From NCBI RefSeq assembly GCF_035486915.1, contig NZ_DATHMR010000178.1, positions 1 to 62,701 of the forward strand: a stretch of 62,701 nt of DNA, written 5' to 3'. This document shows, piece after piece, positions 1 to 8,249 of this stretch (positions within the stretch are counted from its first letter, which is position 1; every line of letters starts with the position of its first letter). Under the pieces are notes generated by a model. The model did not search any database and was not told the DNA's origin. It saw only the letters and a list, made by a program, of their open reading frames with translations. The stretch comes from Dyella_B sp035486915 (GTDB lineage Bacteria; Pseudomonadota; Gammaproteobacteria; Xanthomonadales; Rhodanobacteraceae). Made by a program: the position numbers and the translations under genes.

Positions 1-20
1 CCGAGACTCCGCTATGTCTG

Positions 21-40
21 GTTTGGGTGAAAGCGGACAT
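21..40. repeat. Copy 1 of short intergenic repeat (TTTGGGT...GAAAGCGGACAT)
   Basis: A GTTTGGGTGAAAGCGGACAT block lies just downstream of the FKBP gene. Similar blocks occur at 1078-1099 and 16871-16892, all outside genes. Each contains TTTGGGT, a few variable bases, then AAAGCGGACAT or AAACGGACAT. This looks like a small dispersed intergenic repeat. Confidence 0.5.
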
Positions 41-79
41 GTTCACCGAGACTCGATGCCGCAGCTCTCCCACAGAGAT

Positions 80-850
80 TCACTTCGTGATATCTGGTTG
101 CGGCGCAACCACCTGCGGATTCGGCGGCTTGACATCAAGCAACTCCAGATCAAACACCAGCGCCTGATTCGGACCGATACGCGGCAGCAGGCCCTGTTCG
201 CCGAAGGCCAATATGGAAGGAACCACCACCGTCCAGCGATCGCCCACATGCATGCGCGGTATCACGTATCGCCAGCCTGAAATCACGCTGCCCACAGTGA
301 AGCTGACTGGACGGCCATGTGCCCACGTGTTGTCGAATTCCGTGCCGTCGATCAGCATAGCGCGGTAGTTGATCGTGACGATGCTGTGGTCATCCGGACT
401 AACGGTGCCATCGCCCTTCTTGATCACCGAATACTGAATGCCTGAAGGAAGTTGTACGACGCCAGGCTGCGTAGCATTACGCGTCATGAATTCCGCGCTC
501 TTGCGAGCATTGTCGACCGCAATTTGATTGAACTCCGAAACTGCATTGCCGTGGATCTGTTCGCCAAGGCCGGCGAGCTGCTCGTACATATCTTCCTTGG
601 GCACGGCAGGCGCGCGTTTGGCGTAGGCGTCTTCCATAGCTTTTCGTACGACATTGATGTCCACGCCCGCCGGAAGCTCTCCGCTTGAAAGCTGCCAGCC
701 GACGCGATAACCGATCGCATAAGAAAGTTTGTACTTGTCGGCTTTGACTGGCGCGGACTGCGGCGAGCTGGGCGCAGTCGGCCCTTGTGCCTGGACTGCA
801 AAAGCGGCAATCAGCGGCAACCCAGAAACCAGCCATCGCGTGTATGCCAT
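80..850 (-). CDS. FKBP-type peptidyl-prolyl cis-trans isomerase, exported
   Basis: Cis-trans isomerisation of X-Pro bonds, predicted in the periplasm. The 256-residue protein has a signal peptide (about residues 1-22, ending AVQAQ), an FKBP N-terminal dimerisation-type region (about 38-130) and an FKBP catalytic domain (about 133-240). Family landmarks are visible: DGTEFDNT, then VISGW with the pocket-floor Trp, then LAFGEQG and the IGPNQ loop. I chose the ATG at 850 because GGGGAAAG lies just upstream and the signal peptide begins there; the frame stays open to 946, but the extra 32 residues are hydrophilic and would bury the signal peptide. It resembles Mip/FkpA-type folding factors. It stands alone, and the next gene on the same strand is over 400 bases upstream. 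Confidence 0.9.
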   Translation of the reverse strand: MAYTRWLVSGLPLIAAFAVQAQGPTAPSSPQSAPVKADKYKLSYAIGYRVGWQLSSGELPAGVDINVVRKAMEDAYAKRAPAVPKEDMYEQLAGLGEQIHGNAVSEFNQIAVDNARKSAEFMTRNATQPGVVQLPSGIQYSVIKKGDGTVSPDDHSIVTINYRAMLIDGTEFDNTWAHGRPVSFTVGSVISGWRYVIPRMHVGDRWTVVVPSILAFGEQGLLPRIGPNQALVFDLELLDVKPPNPQVVAPQPDITK

Positions 851-1303
851 GTCTTTCCCCGTGGCGGCAAGCATATGGTCGAAGTCATCGATTGGATTCG
901 GGCGTTTGATACGGCCACGCCCTTCGCCCAATCCCATCGCTAGCATCTACTTGAGAAAACCATAAGGGGACAAAGGTTCCCGCTGCTAACACGGGGCGCC
1001 CTCATCCGCGCGGCAGGCTGGCTGGATTTCTCTAGACAATCGCATTGGGCGAGACGGCTTATATCCATAACATCTGCTTTGGGTTGCGAAAGCGGACATC
1101 ATCATCCTAAGGCAATCCCATCAAAGCAAAACGGTATAGCCATGCCGCCTTTTCCAAAATCCCCGCATAAACATGTCATCTTTTACCGCGTATCGCCCTA
1201 CTTAAACTGGGTAGTCGCTTGATGTCACTAAATGCTCGGTCATTTGTCGAGAAGTTCGACAGATGGCACGTTTAAGCGGGGAGCGACATGGGTGGTCTGC
1301 CAA
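851..1303. other. Intergenic region with a repeat and a small inverted repeat
   Basis: This stretch of 453 bases has no convincing gene. It contains a short dispersed repeat at 1078-1099 and a perfect inverted repeat TGTCGA-N5-TCGACA at 1245-1261. Read leftward, the inverted repeat follows the SDR gene and is followed by AAATG, so it may be a weak terminator. Small open frames here lack ribosome sites and recognisable content. Confidence 0.5.
1078..1099. repeat. Copy 2 of short intergenic repeat
   Basis: TTTGGGTTGCGAAAGCGGACAT matches the blocks at 21-40 and 16871-16892. The flanking ATCTGC gives it an imperfect hairpin (ATCTGCTTT pairing partly with AAAGCGGACAT). Confidence 0.55.
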
Positions 1304-2281
1304 TCAGAACCGCTCGCCGACCATCGCTTCACTCTTGACCCAAAGCGCCTTCGCACGTTCCGCATCAAGCGCGTAGGGACGAATGCCCTCACTCACCGCA
1401 CCAAGGTTGGGATCGGTGACGATTTCGCCGACATGGCAGTCTTCGCAGTACTTTGCTCCGACATCGTTTGCATCGGCTACCACAGCCGCCCATACCGATG
1501 TCGCCGCACCTTGCGGAACAGACTTCAGCACAAACAGCTCTTTGCCAGCGGCCTTATTCTCCTCGTTGACTTCGTCGACGCGTCGCTGGAACGAAGCATC
1601 GTCTGGATAGATGTGCCGTCCCAGCTCAGTTCTAATGCCGCCTGGATGTACCGCCGTGGCACGAACACCGCGATGCTTGTGGCGTCGATCGAACTCCACG
1701 GCAAACAGGATGTTGGCGGTCTTGGAACGCCCGTAGGCAACGAATTCCGCATAGGGGGTGTGTTCGAAATTGGGATCGTCCAGATCAACGTCGGCAAACC
1801 GATGGCCGGCTGAAGAAAGGTTCACCAATCGTCCGCCATCGTTGATGAGCGAGGCGATGCGATTGACCAGCACGAAATGGCCCAGATGATTGGTGCCGAA
1901 TTGCGTTTCGAAGCCGTCTTCGGTAAGCCCGAACGGACATGCCATCACGCCAGCGTTAGCGATCACCACGTCGAAACGATCGCCGCGCTCCAGCAGCCGG
2001 TCGGCGCACCTGCGTACGCTGTCCAGGGAGGCAAGATCCAGCTCGATCAGCTCCAGGCCACCCTGCCCGCGCGCGTCGGTCAGTACGCCTTTGGTCGCCG
2101 ATTCTGCCTTGGCTAGATCGCGGGCCGTACCGACAACCTGCGCGCCATGGGCCGCCAAAATGCGGGCGGTTTCCACACCCAAACCGGCCGATACGCCAGT
2201 CACCAGAATACGTTTGCCGCTCAGATCGATGCCTTCCAGCACCTCGTCCGTGGTCGATCTCGCACTGAATTGCTTCGTCAT
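1304..2281 (-). CDS. Short-chain dehydrogenase/reductase (SDR)
   Basis: NAD(P)-dependent oxidoreductase of the classical SDR fold; substrate unknown. The 325-residue protein shows the cofactor motif TGVSAGLG (28-35), NAG (109-111), the catalytic Ser in LSSAG (about 156) and YGRSK (Tyr183, Lys187). The length and the C-terminal extension with a CEDC pair resemble retinol-dehydrogenase/WW-oxidoreductase-like bacterial SDRs. It is divergent from a TetR gene whose upstream region carries inverted repeats, so it is probably that regulator's target. Cytosolic. The family call is firm; the substrate cannot be inferred. Confidence 0.88.
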   Translation of the reverse strand: MTKQFSARSTTDEVLEGIDLSGKRILVTGVSAGLGVETARILAAHGAQVVGTARDLAKAESATKGVLTDARGQGGLELIELDLASLDSVRRCADRLLERGDRFDVVIANAGVMACPFGLTEDGFETQFGTNHLGHFVLVNRIASLINDGGRLVNLSSAGHRFADVDLDDPNFEHTPYAEFVAYGRSKTANILFAVEFDRRHKHRGVRATAVHPGGIRTELGRHIYPDDASFQRRVDEVNEENKAAGKELFVLKSVPQGAATSVWAAVVADANDVGAKYCEDCHVGEIVTDPNLGAVSEGIRPYALDAERAKALWVKSEAMVGERF

Positions 2282-2366
2282 AAATACCTCGTTTTGCTTT
2301 AAAGATCGCGGGGCGGCTTACCGTCAGTACCCTTCGGGAGTCAGGGTCCGCTATGATGGCGGTAAA

Positions 2367-2406
2367 CCGGAGGATGTCTCCGGATATTTATATGGAGGCT
2401 TCCTCC
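2367..2406. promoter_or_regulatory. Candidate TetR operators: two inverted repeats
   Basis: CCGGAG-N5-CTCCGG at 2367-2383 and GGAGG-CTT-CCTCC at 2394-2406 lie between the divergent SDR and TetR genes, just before the likely TetR start. The two sites share the GGAG/CTCC core. This arrangement suits an autoregulatory operator that also controls the SDR gene; binding is inferred. Confidence 0.5.
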
Positions 2407-2424
2407 GTTTTGCAAGGGGTACCT

Positions 2425-3024
2425 GTGGCCACTGCGAAAAAAACCTCGACCACCCCGCGCAAACCGCGCGCGGACGCGGAACGCAACCGCCATCGCCTCG
2501 CGGAGGTGGCGAAAGAGGCGTTCGCGGAACACGGCGGCGACGTCACACTCGACGAAATCGCCAAGCGCGCAGGCGTGGGTATTGGCACGCTGTACCGGCA
2601 CTTCCCCACACGCGACGCCATGCTTCAGGCGGTCTACCGCCACGAAGTGGAACAACTCGCCGCCGCTGCCACCACCTTGCTTGAAACGATGAAACCGCTG
2701 GACGCACTGCGCGCTTGGCTGCGTCTATTTGCCGAATACATCGGAACAAAGAAAATCATCGTTCAGGCGCTCAGCGCGGCAACGAGCGACAACGCGGCGC
2801 TGTTCGAATATTCCTCGACGCAAATCAATGTGACTGCGAATCGGCTGATCGCGCGTGCCATCGAAAACGGCGATGTGCACAAAGACGTTCGCGCGCTCGA
2901 TCTTCTCTATGCCGTGTTCGGATTCTCCAAGGCCAACGATCAGACCGATTGGGTCCCGCGTGCATATCGGCTTATCGATATTCTGATCGCCGGCCTTGCG
3001 AACGTGAGTGCTGACGCCAAGTAG
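2425..3024 (+). CDS. TetR/AcrR family transcriptional regulator
   Basis: DNA-binding repressor-type protein of about 199 residues. An N-terminal Lys/Arg-rich stretch precedes a TetR helix-turn-helix; the recognition region reads VTLDEIAKRAGVGIGTLYRHFPTRDAML. The C-terminal ligand domain resembles the SBP/YcdC-like helical regions of TetR proteins and has no ligand signature I recognise. I chose GTG at 2425 because AAGGGG lies 5 bases upstream; the frame opens at 2353, but an earlier start would overlap both inverted repeats. It is divergent from the SDR gene and probably controls it. Its 3' end faces glpK. Confidence 0.85.
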   Translation: MATAKKTSTTPRKPRADAERNRHRLAEVAKEAFAEHGGDVTLDEIAKRAGVGIGTLYRHFPTRDAMLQAVYRHEVEQLAAAATTLLETMKPLDALRAWLRLFAEYIGTKKIIVQALSAATSDNAALFEYSSTQINVTANRLIARAIENGDVHKDVRALDLLYAVFGFSKANDQTDWVPRAYRLIDILIAGLANVSADAK

Positions 3025-3099
3025 AAGCAGCGGCAGCGAATGGTGTGGCATAAACAGGCCACGGCAGCGCGCCGGCAGGCTGGCGCAATACTCAAAACA

Positions 3100-4596
3100 T
3101 CAGATCTTGAAAGCCATGGTGGCTTCGACGGCTTGCTTCCAGCCTGCGTATAGCGCCTCGCGTCGTGCTTCCGGCATCACCGGTTCGAAACGATGATCGA
3201 CAGCCCATTGACGCGCGATGTCTTCGCGGCTCGGCCAGAATCCGGTTGCAAGGCCCGCAAGAAAAGCGGCACCCAGCGCGGTGGTTTCGGCAACCTTCGG
3301 ACGCAGCACGGGCACGTTGAGAATGTCGCTCTGAAATTGGCCGAGGAATTCGTTCGCAATGGCGCCGCCGTCAGCGCGCAGTTCTTTCAATCGAATGCCC
3401 GCGTCGGCTTCCATCGCTGCCAGAACGTCGCGCGTCTGGTAAGCCATTGACTCCACCGCCGCGCGAACGAAATGCTCTTTGGTCGTACCACGGGAAAGAC
3501 CGAACACGGCGCCGCGCACATCGCTGCGCCAATAAGGAGCGCCCAATCCAACGAAAGCCGGCACCATGTACACGCCGTCGTTCGAGCCGGCGCGTTCGGC
3601 GTATTCTTGCGAATCGCTGGCCTTGCCCAGCATGCGTAACCCATCGCGCAACCACTGGATTACCGAACCGGCCACGAAGATGCTGCCTTCCAACGCATAT
3701 TCCACTTTGCCTTGCAGGCCCCAGGCGATGGTCGTGAGCAAGCCATTGTTGGACGTTACGGCTTTCTCGCCGGTATTCATCAGCATGAAGCAACCGGTGC
3801 CATAGGTATTCTTGGCCATGCCTGGTTCAAAACAGGCCTGCCCGAAGAGCGCCGCCTGCTGGTCCCCTGCTACACCAGCAATCGGCACTTCCTGACCGAA
3901 AAAATGCTGACTAAGCGTGTGACCATAGATTTCGCTGCACGAACGCACTTCAGGCAGCATGGCGCGCGGCACATCCAGCATGGCCAATAATTCATCGTCC
4001 CATTGCTGCGCATGGATGTCGTACATCAACGTGCGCGACGCATTGGTGTAATCGGTCACATGCACCTTGCCACCGGTGAGATTCCAGATTAACCAGGTGT
4101 CGATGGTGCCGAACAACAGTTCGCCGCGTTTGGCGCGATCGCGCGCACCGTCGACACGGTCGAGTATCCATTTGACTTTAGTGCCGGAAAAATAAGCGTC
4201 AATCAGCAAACCGGTCTTTGCCCGCACCATCTTATCGTGACCGGCGGCGATGAGCTCATCGCAAATCTCGCGCGTCTGGCGCGACTGCCAAACAATCGCA
4301 TTGTAAATCGGCTGCCCTGTGGCCTTGTCCCAAACGACCGTGGTCTCGCGCTGATTGGTGATACCGATGCCGGCAATTGCACTCGCGTGCACCTGCGCAT
4401 TGTTCATCACTTCGGTGATGGTGGTCAGTACGCTTGTCATGATCTCGCGCGGATTGTGTTCCACCCAACCCGATTGCGGAAAAATCTGCGTAAATTCGCG
4501 TTGCGCAATGCTGACGACGGCTCCCGCCCGATCGAACAGAATGGCACGTGAGCTGGTCGTGCCCTGATCAATGGCCAGGATGTATGACTTGTCCAT
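3100..4596 (-). CDS. glpK: Glycerol kinase
   Basis: Phosphorylates glycerol to sn-glycerol 3-phosphate with ATP, trapping glycerol brought in by GlpF. The 498-residue FGGY-type kinase begins MDKSYILAIDQGTTSSRAI, the phosphate-binding start of the family (DQGTTSSR at 10-17), and keeps GVAGDQQAALFGQ in the middle and a C-terminal DGGA segment (about 400). Length is normal for GlpK. I chose ATG 4596 (GGAG just upstream); the open frame upstream to 4638 adds 14 unlikely residues. It is the last gene of the leftward cluster glpD-glpF-glpK, 74 bases after glpF. No glpR repressor is present in the window. Confidence 0.97.
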   Translation of the reverse strand: MDKSYILAIDQGTTSSRAILFDRAGAVVSIAQREFTQIFPQSGWVEHNPREIMTSVLTTITEVMNNAQVHASAIAGIGITNQRETTVVWDKATGQPIYNAIVWQSRQTREICDELIAAGHDKMVRAKTGLLIDAYFSGTKVKWILDRVDGARDRAKRGELLFGTIDTWLIWNLTGGKVHVTDYTNASRTLMYDIHAQQWDDELLAMLDVPRAMLPEVRSCSEIYGHTLSQHFFGQEVPIAGVAGDQQAALFGQACFEPGMAKNTYGTGCFMLMNTGEKAVTSNNGLLTTIAWGLQGKVEYALEGSIFVAGSVIQWLRDGLRMLGKASDSQEYAERAGSNDGVYMVPAFVGLGAPYWRSDVRGAVFGLSRGTTKEHFVRAAVESMAYQTRDVLAAMEADAGIRLKELRADGGAIANEFLGQFQSDILNVPVLRPKVAETTALGAAFLAGLATGFWPSREDIARQWAVDHRFEPVMPEARREALYAGWKQAVEATMAFKI

Positions 4597-4670
4597 GAAA
4601 CGACTCCAGTGAAAGTCAACTGCAGCCTGCGCGTGCAACGCTCAGGCCATCGATACATTCAGCAATTCGC

Positions 4671-5468
4671 CTATTGTTGTTGCGCGCGCTGACGCGCAGG
4701 CAGGAACGGGTAGATCAGCCACTGATAGGCAGCGGCGCCGACGATGCCGCCGATCAATGGACCGACGATGGGAATCCACCAGTAGTTCTCCGGTGCCGGC
4801 AACGCCGAGGAACCCCACCCGGCGAAATAGGCGAACAGGCGCGGCCCGAAATCGCGCGCCGGGTTGATGGCCCAAGCTTCCAGATAGCCCGTCGACGCAC
4901 CGATGGTCGCCACCAGTAAACCGATGATGAGCGCACCCGAATTGGCGCCTGGCGCCATTTCGTTGTACTGCTCGGTGATCGCAAAAATGCCAAGCAATAA
5001 AAAAGCGGTGAGAATGACCTGATCGACCAGTGCATGCATCGGCGTAACAACCAATCCGGGGTGCGTGAAGAACACGCCCGCAGCGCCACCCGCTTCGCGT
5101 GTGAGTTGATGCACCTGGTTGTAATGATCGATCACCGGCGCAAACAGCACATACACGACAGCGGCGCCGATGAAGGCACCCACGACCTGCGCAATACTGT
5201 AGGGAATCACTTTCTTCCATGGAAAGCCGCGGAACATGGCAAGCGCCAATGTCACGGCGGGATTAGCGTGCGTGCCGGATACCGATCCGGTCACATAAAT
5301 TGCGATCGTCACCGCCAGACCCCATGCAATGCACACGCCCCAGTAAGCATTGGCGTACGGACTTGGGTCATACAGCACGTACATGCAGGCCACGGAGTCG
5401 CCAAGTCCAATGATGATAAAGGTGGCCATGGCTTCGGAAATCAATTCGCCAATGCTTTGCCGGCTCAT
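4671..5468 (-). CDS. glpF: Glycerol uptake facilitator (aquaglyceroporin)
   Basis: Inner-membrane channel that lets glycerol diffuse into the cell. The 265-residue MIP-family protein has six hydrophobic segments and both half-helix signatures: HANPAVT (NPA at 69-71) and INPARDFGPR (NPA at 202-204). The Asp at 206 after the second NPAR is the usual mark of glycerol-type rather than water-only channels. ATG 5468 is favoured by GGAGG 8 bases upstream; a start at 5489 adds MHGGGTS. It sits between glpD (145-base gap) and glpK, so uptake, phosphorylation and oxidation genes are adjacent. Confidence 0.95.
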   Translation of the reverse strand: MSRQSIGELISEAMATFIIIGLGDSVACMYVLYDPSPYANAYWGVCIAWGLAVTIAIYVTGSVSGTHANPAVTLALAMFRGFPWKKVIPYSIAQVVGAFIGAAVVYVLFAPVIDHYNQVHQLTREAGGAAGVFFTHPGLVVTPMHALVDQVILTAFLLLGIFAITEQYNEMAPGANSGALIIGLLVATIGASTGYLEAWAINPARDFGPRLFAYFAGWGSSALPAPENYWWIPIVGPLIGGIVGAAAYQWLIYPFLPARQRAQQQ

Positions 5469-5613
5469 GCTCGTGCCTCCGCCATGCATGGGACGGCGAA
5501 CAGCTGAGTTGTGTGGTTCAACATGATGTTCCTCTCATAATGCTTTTTACTCCCTGCCTCATCCTTCCCTGCCGTCATCGCAGCGCGTGCCAACTGGCAA
5601 AGAAAGGGGTGAT

Positions 5614-7122
5614 TCAAGCAAACGACGCGCGACGCGACGGTGCATCCGCAAGATACCCCGTCAGACGCGCTGCTTGCTCGGCATTGAAGCGCAAGCCTAG
5701 CTTGCTGCGACGCCAGAGCACATCGGCGGCATCCACTGCCCATTCCATCGTGCGCAGGTAATCCACTTCGGCCTGATACAGATCCGCGCCGAAATGCTCT
5801 CCCAAATCCTGCAAAGAACGGGCTTGTCCGAGAATACGCGTTGTTCGGCTGCCATAGCTGTGCACAAGGCGCCACGCCATGGGCTCGGGCAGCCACGGAT
5901 GTGACGACTGCAATTCGCGTTGCAAACGGTCGACATCCTGCCGCTCGCCACCGGGAAGCGGGTGACCTTTGGACGTCCATGCTTCGGATGCCTGTGGAAA
6001 CAGCGTCGCCAGGCGATCCATGGCTTCTTCGGCCAACTTGCGATACGTAGTCAGCTTGCCGCCGAACACGTTGAGCAGTGGCGCGCCTTGCCGATCCAGT
6101 TCAAGCAGGTAATCACGCGTGACTTCTGAAGCGTTGCCGACTTCATCGTCAACCAATGGACGCACGCCGCTGTAGCTCCACACCACATCGGCTGGCGCAA
6201 TGCTGCGCTTGAAGTAGCGATTGGCTGCGTCGCAGAGATAATTTGTCTCTTCGCCATTGATATGCGGTGTGGATGGATCGTCGTGGTAGTCCATATCGGT
6301 GGTACCGATCAGCGTGAAGTCATGTTCGTAAGGAATGGCGAATACGATCCGGCGATCGGGCTGCTGAAAGATGTAAGCATGCTGATGATCGAACAGGCGC
6401 GGCACGACAATATGACTACCCTTGACCAGACGCAGCGCATGATCGTGTCCGACCTTGGCGACCTGATCAAGGAATTGCACGGCCCACGGGCCGGTGGCGT
6501 TGACCAGCACCTTGGCACTGACGGTCGAAAGCTCGCCTTGCGCTGTTTGCAGTTGCGCCGTCCAGCCATCTGTAGCACGGCTTGCACTGACGCAACGCGT
6601 GTGCGTGAAGATCGTCGCGCCACGTTCCATCGCATCCATCGCATTGAGCACCACCAGCCGCGCATCCTGCACCCAAGCATCGGAATAGATGAAGCCGGTG
6701 TGGAACTCATTGCGCAGCGGTGGTCCGGACTCATGTCGCTTCAACGCGACACGTCGTGATCCTGGCAGCGTGCGCCGCCCTCGGCCAAGGTTGTCATACA
6801 GAAACAAACCAAGACGGATCAACCACGCCGGCCGCAGATGCGATTGGTGCGGCAACACGAAACGCAACGGCCAGATGATGTGCGGCGCGGCGCGCAGCAG
6901 CACCTCACGCTCGGCCAGGGCCTTGCCGACCAGGGCGAACTCATATTGCTCCAGATAGCGCAGGCCGCCATGGATCAGCTTGGTACTGGCACTGGAGGTG
7001 TGCGCGGCCAAATCGTCGCGCTCGCACAGGCAGACCGAAAGCCCCCGCCCTGCCGCGTCGCGCGCAATGCCGACACCATTGATACCGCCACCGACCACCA
7101 AGAGATCGAACTGCTCAGTCAT
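5614..7122 (-). CDS. glpD: Aerobic glycerol-3-phosphate dehydrogenase
   Basis: FAD-dependent membrane-associated enzyme oxidising glycerol 3-phosphate to dihydroxyacetone phosphate and passing electrons to the quinone pool. The 502-residue protein opens with the FAD-binding motif VVGGGINGVGIARDAAGRG (GxGxxG-type at 11-16) and has the DAO fold with KLIHGGLRYLEQYEF, a segment typical of GlpD. The length matches E. coli GlpD. It starts 15 bases after a DksA-like gene and precedes glpF and glpK, giving a leftward glycerol catabolic cluster. Confidence 0.96.
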   Translation of the reverse strand: MTEQFDLLVVGGGINGVGIARDAAGRGLSVCLCERDDLAAHTSSASTKLIHGGLRYLEQYEFALVGKALAEREVLLRAAPHIIWPLRFVLPHQSHLRPAWLIRLGLFLYDNLGRGRRTLPGSRRVALKRHESGPPLRNEFHTGFIYSDAWVQDARLVVLNAMDAMERGATIFTHTRCVSASRATDGWTAQLQTAQGELSTVSAKVLVNATGPWAVQFLDQVAKVGHDHALRLVKGSHIVVPRLFDHQHAYIFQQPDRRIVFAIPYEHDFTLIGTTDMDYHDDPSTPHINGEETNYLCDAANRYFKRSIAPADVVWSYSGVRPLVDDEVGNASEVTRDYLLELDRQGAPLLNVFGGKLTTYRKLAEEAMDRLATLFPQASEAWTSKGHPLPGGERQDVDRLQRELQSSHPWLPEPMAWRLVHSYGSRTTRILGQARSLQDLGEHFGADLYQAEVDYLRTMEWAVDAADVLWRRSKLGLRFNAEQAARLTGYLADAPSRRASFA

Positions 7123-7137
7123 TGCACGTCCTTTGTC

Positions 7138-7527
7138 TTAAGCACCGGATTCTTCCTGCCGTGCTTCTTCAAGCGTAAGTGTGGTCTCGGGAATTTCCGT
7201 CAATCGAGCACGGGGAATGGGTTTTCCGCTCTTTTCGGAATAACCATACGTTCCTTGATCGATCCTCAGCAACGCCCGCTGCACTTGGGCAAGCCGTTTC
7301 AAATTTAAGTGAAACTGCGCTTCATCGTTCTCTTGGATGGCCATCCTCTCGGCACTATCCGCGTCATCGTGCGCCTCCCCTCCCGCCTCATATTGCAGTG
7401 TCTCTTCCTCGGAAGCAGACTCGTCGGCGATCTTTATCAGCTCGTCGCGTAATTGGATCAACCTTTTCTTTTGATCCTCGAGAAATGATTTGTCAAAGGT
7501 GGGGGACGGGTGTTCATGGTGGCTCAT
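7138..7527 (-). CDS. DksA/TraR-like protein without zinc-finger cysteines
   Basis: A 129-residue protein with the architecture of DksA: a long charged helical hairpin (about 12-90) and a short C-terminal globular part. The coiled-coil tip carries DDADSA (54-59), fitting the DxxDxA motif by which DksA acts at the RNA polymerase active site. The C-terminal part reads YGYSEKSGKPIPRARL, aligning with the zinc-finger start YGYCexCGxxIxxxRL, but serines 97 and 100 (and Gly at the second CxxC position) stand where cysteines should be; the protein has no Cys at all. ATG 7527 is chosen for GAGGAAAA upstream; the frame continues to 7578. It lies 15 bases before glpD and is probably cotranscribed. Related to DksA2-type zinc-independent variants; an actual RNA polymerase role is inferred. 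Confidence 0.82.
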   Translation of the reverse strand: MSHHEHPSPTFDKSFLEDQKKRLIQLRDELIKIADESASEEETLQYEAGGEAHDDADSAERMAIQENDEAQFHLNLKRLAQVQRALLRIDQGTYGYSEKSGKPIPRARLTEIPETTLTLEEARQEESGA

Positions 7528-7807
7528 GACGTTTTCCTCTGCCTGTGGATGAGGATGACTCGCAGACTGTAAACCCAAGCGGCCATCGGATACGCTAGGG
7601 AATGCGTAAATTGCTTCGGTTTTAACGCACCAGCGGCCAGAATACGTCCGAAAACAACGTATCTCTGTAAACCCGACAGCTATTGTCCTATCGCACCTGC
7701 CTGTTGTATTCCCTCATTGGGGCAGATTGGACAAGCGCCACTTCCGCGACGTTCTGGCTTCGCCCCGGATCAAGAACTTCGCAGTTGCCATATAGGGTGG
7801 TCAACTC

Positions 7808-8233
7808 ATGAGCGATCCACGTTCGACGACACCGCCAGCGAAACACTACGCTGTCACCCACACGGATGCCGAATGGCGCACTTTGCTCACACCTGAGCAA
7901 TACGCGGTACTGCGCGGCCACGGCACCGAGCGCCCAGGGAGCTGCGCGCTGCTTTACGAAAAGCGGCCCGGCGCGTTTGCATGCGCAGGTTGCGGTCAGC
8001 GATTGTTCGCTTCCACGACCAAATTCGAGAGCGGGACCGGTTGGCCGAGTTTTGACACTCCCATCGCCGACGCTGTCGACACGACCGACGACAACAGCTT
8101 TGGGATGCAACGCACGGAGGTGAACTGCAGCCGCTGCGGCAGTCATCTCGGACACGTCTTCCCGGACGGACCGCCGCCGTCGGGCTTACGCTATTGCATG
8201 AACGGCGTAGCGATGAACTTTGTGCCGGACTGA
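7808..8233 (+). CDS. msrB: Peptide-methionine (R)-S-oxide reductase
   Basis: Reduces the R epimer of methionine sulfoxide in oxidised proteins. The 141-residue protein has every MsrB landmark: two zinc-binding CxxC pairs (Cys59/Cys62 and Cys107/Cys110), SGTGWPSF (75-82), GHVFPDGP, and the catalytic Cys130 in GLRYCMNG. Cys46 in the PGSCALLY segment is a candidate resolving cysteine. No export signal, so cytosolic. It is divergent from the DksA-like/glycerol cluster and convergent with the PilU-like gene 16 bases away. Confidence 0.96.
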   Translation: MSDPRSTTPPAKHYAVTHTDAEWRTLLTPEQYAVLRGHGTERPGSCALLYEKRPGAFACAGCGQRLFASTTKFESGTGWPSFDTPIADAVDTTDDNSFGMQRTEVNCSRCGSHLGHVFPDGPPPSGLRYCMNGVAMNFVPD

Positions 8234-8249
8234 ATCGCGATGCGCGCGC

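Noticed and set aside
4639..7137. A GlpR operator in the glycerol cluster
   Set aside because: No convincing GlpR consensus site was found, and no glpR gene lies in the window.
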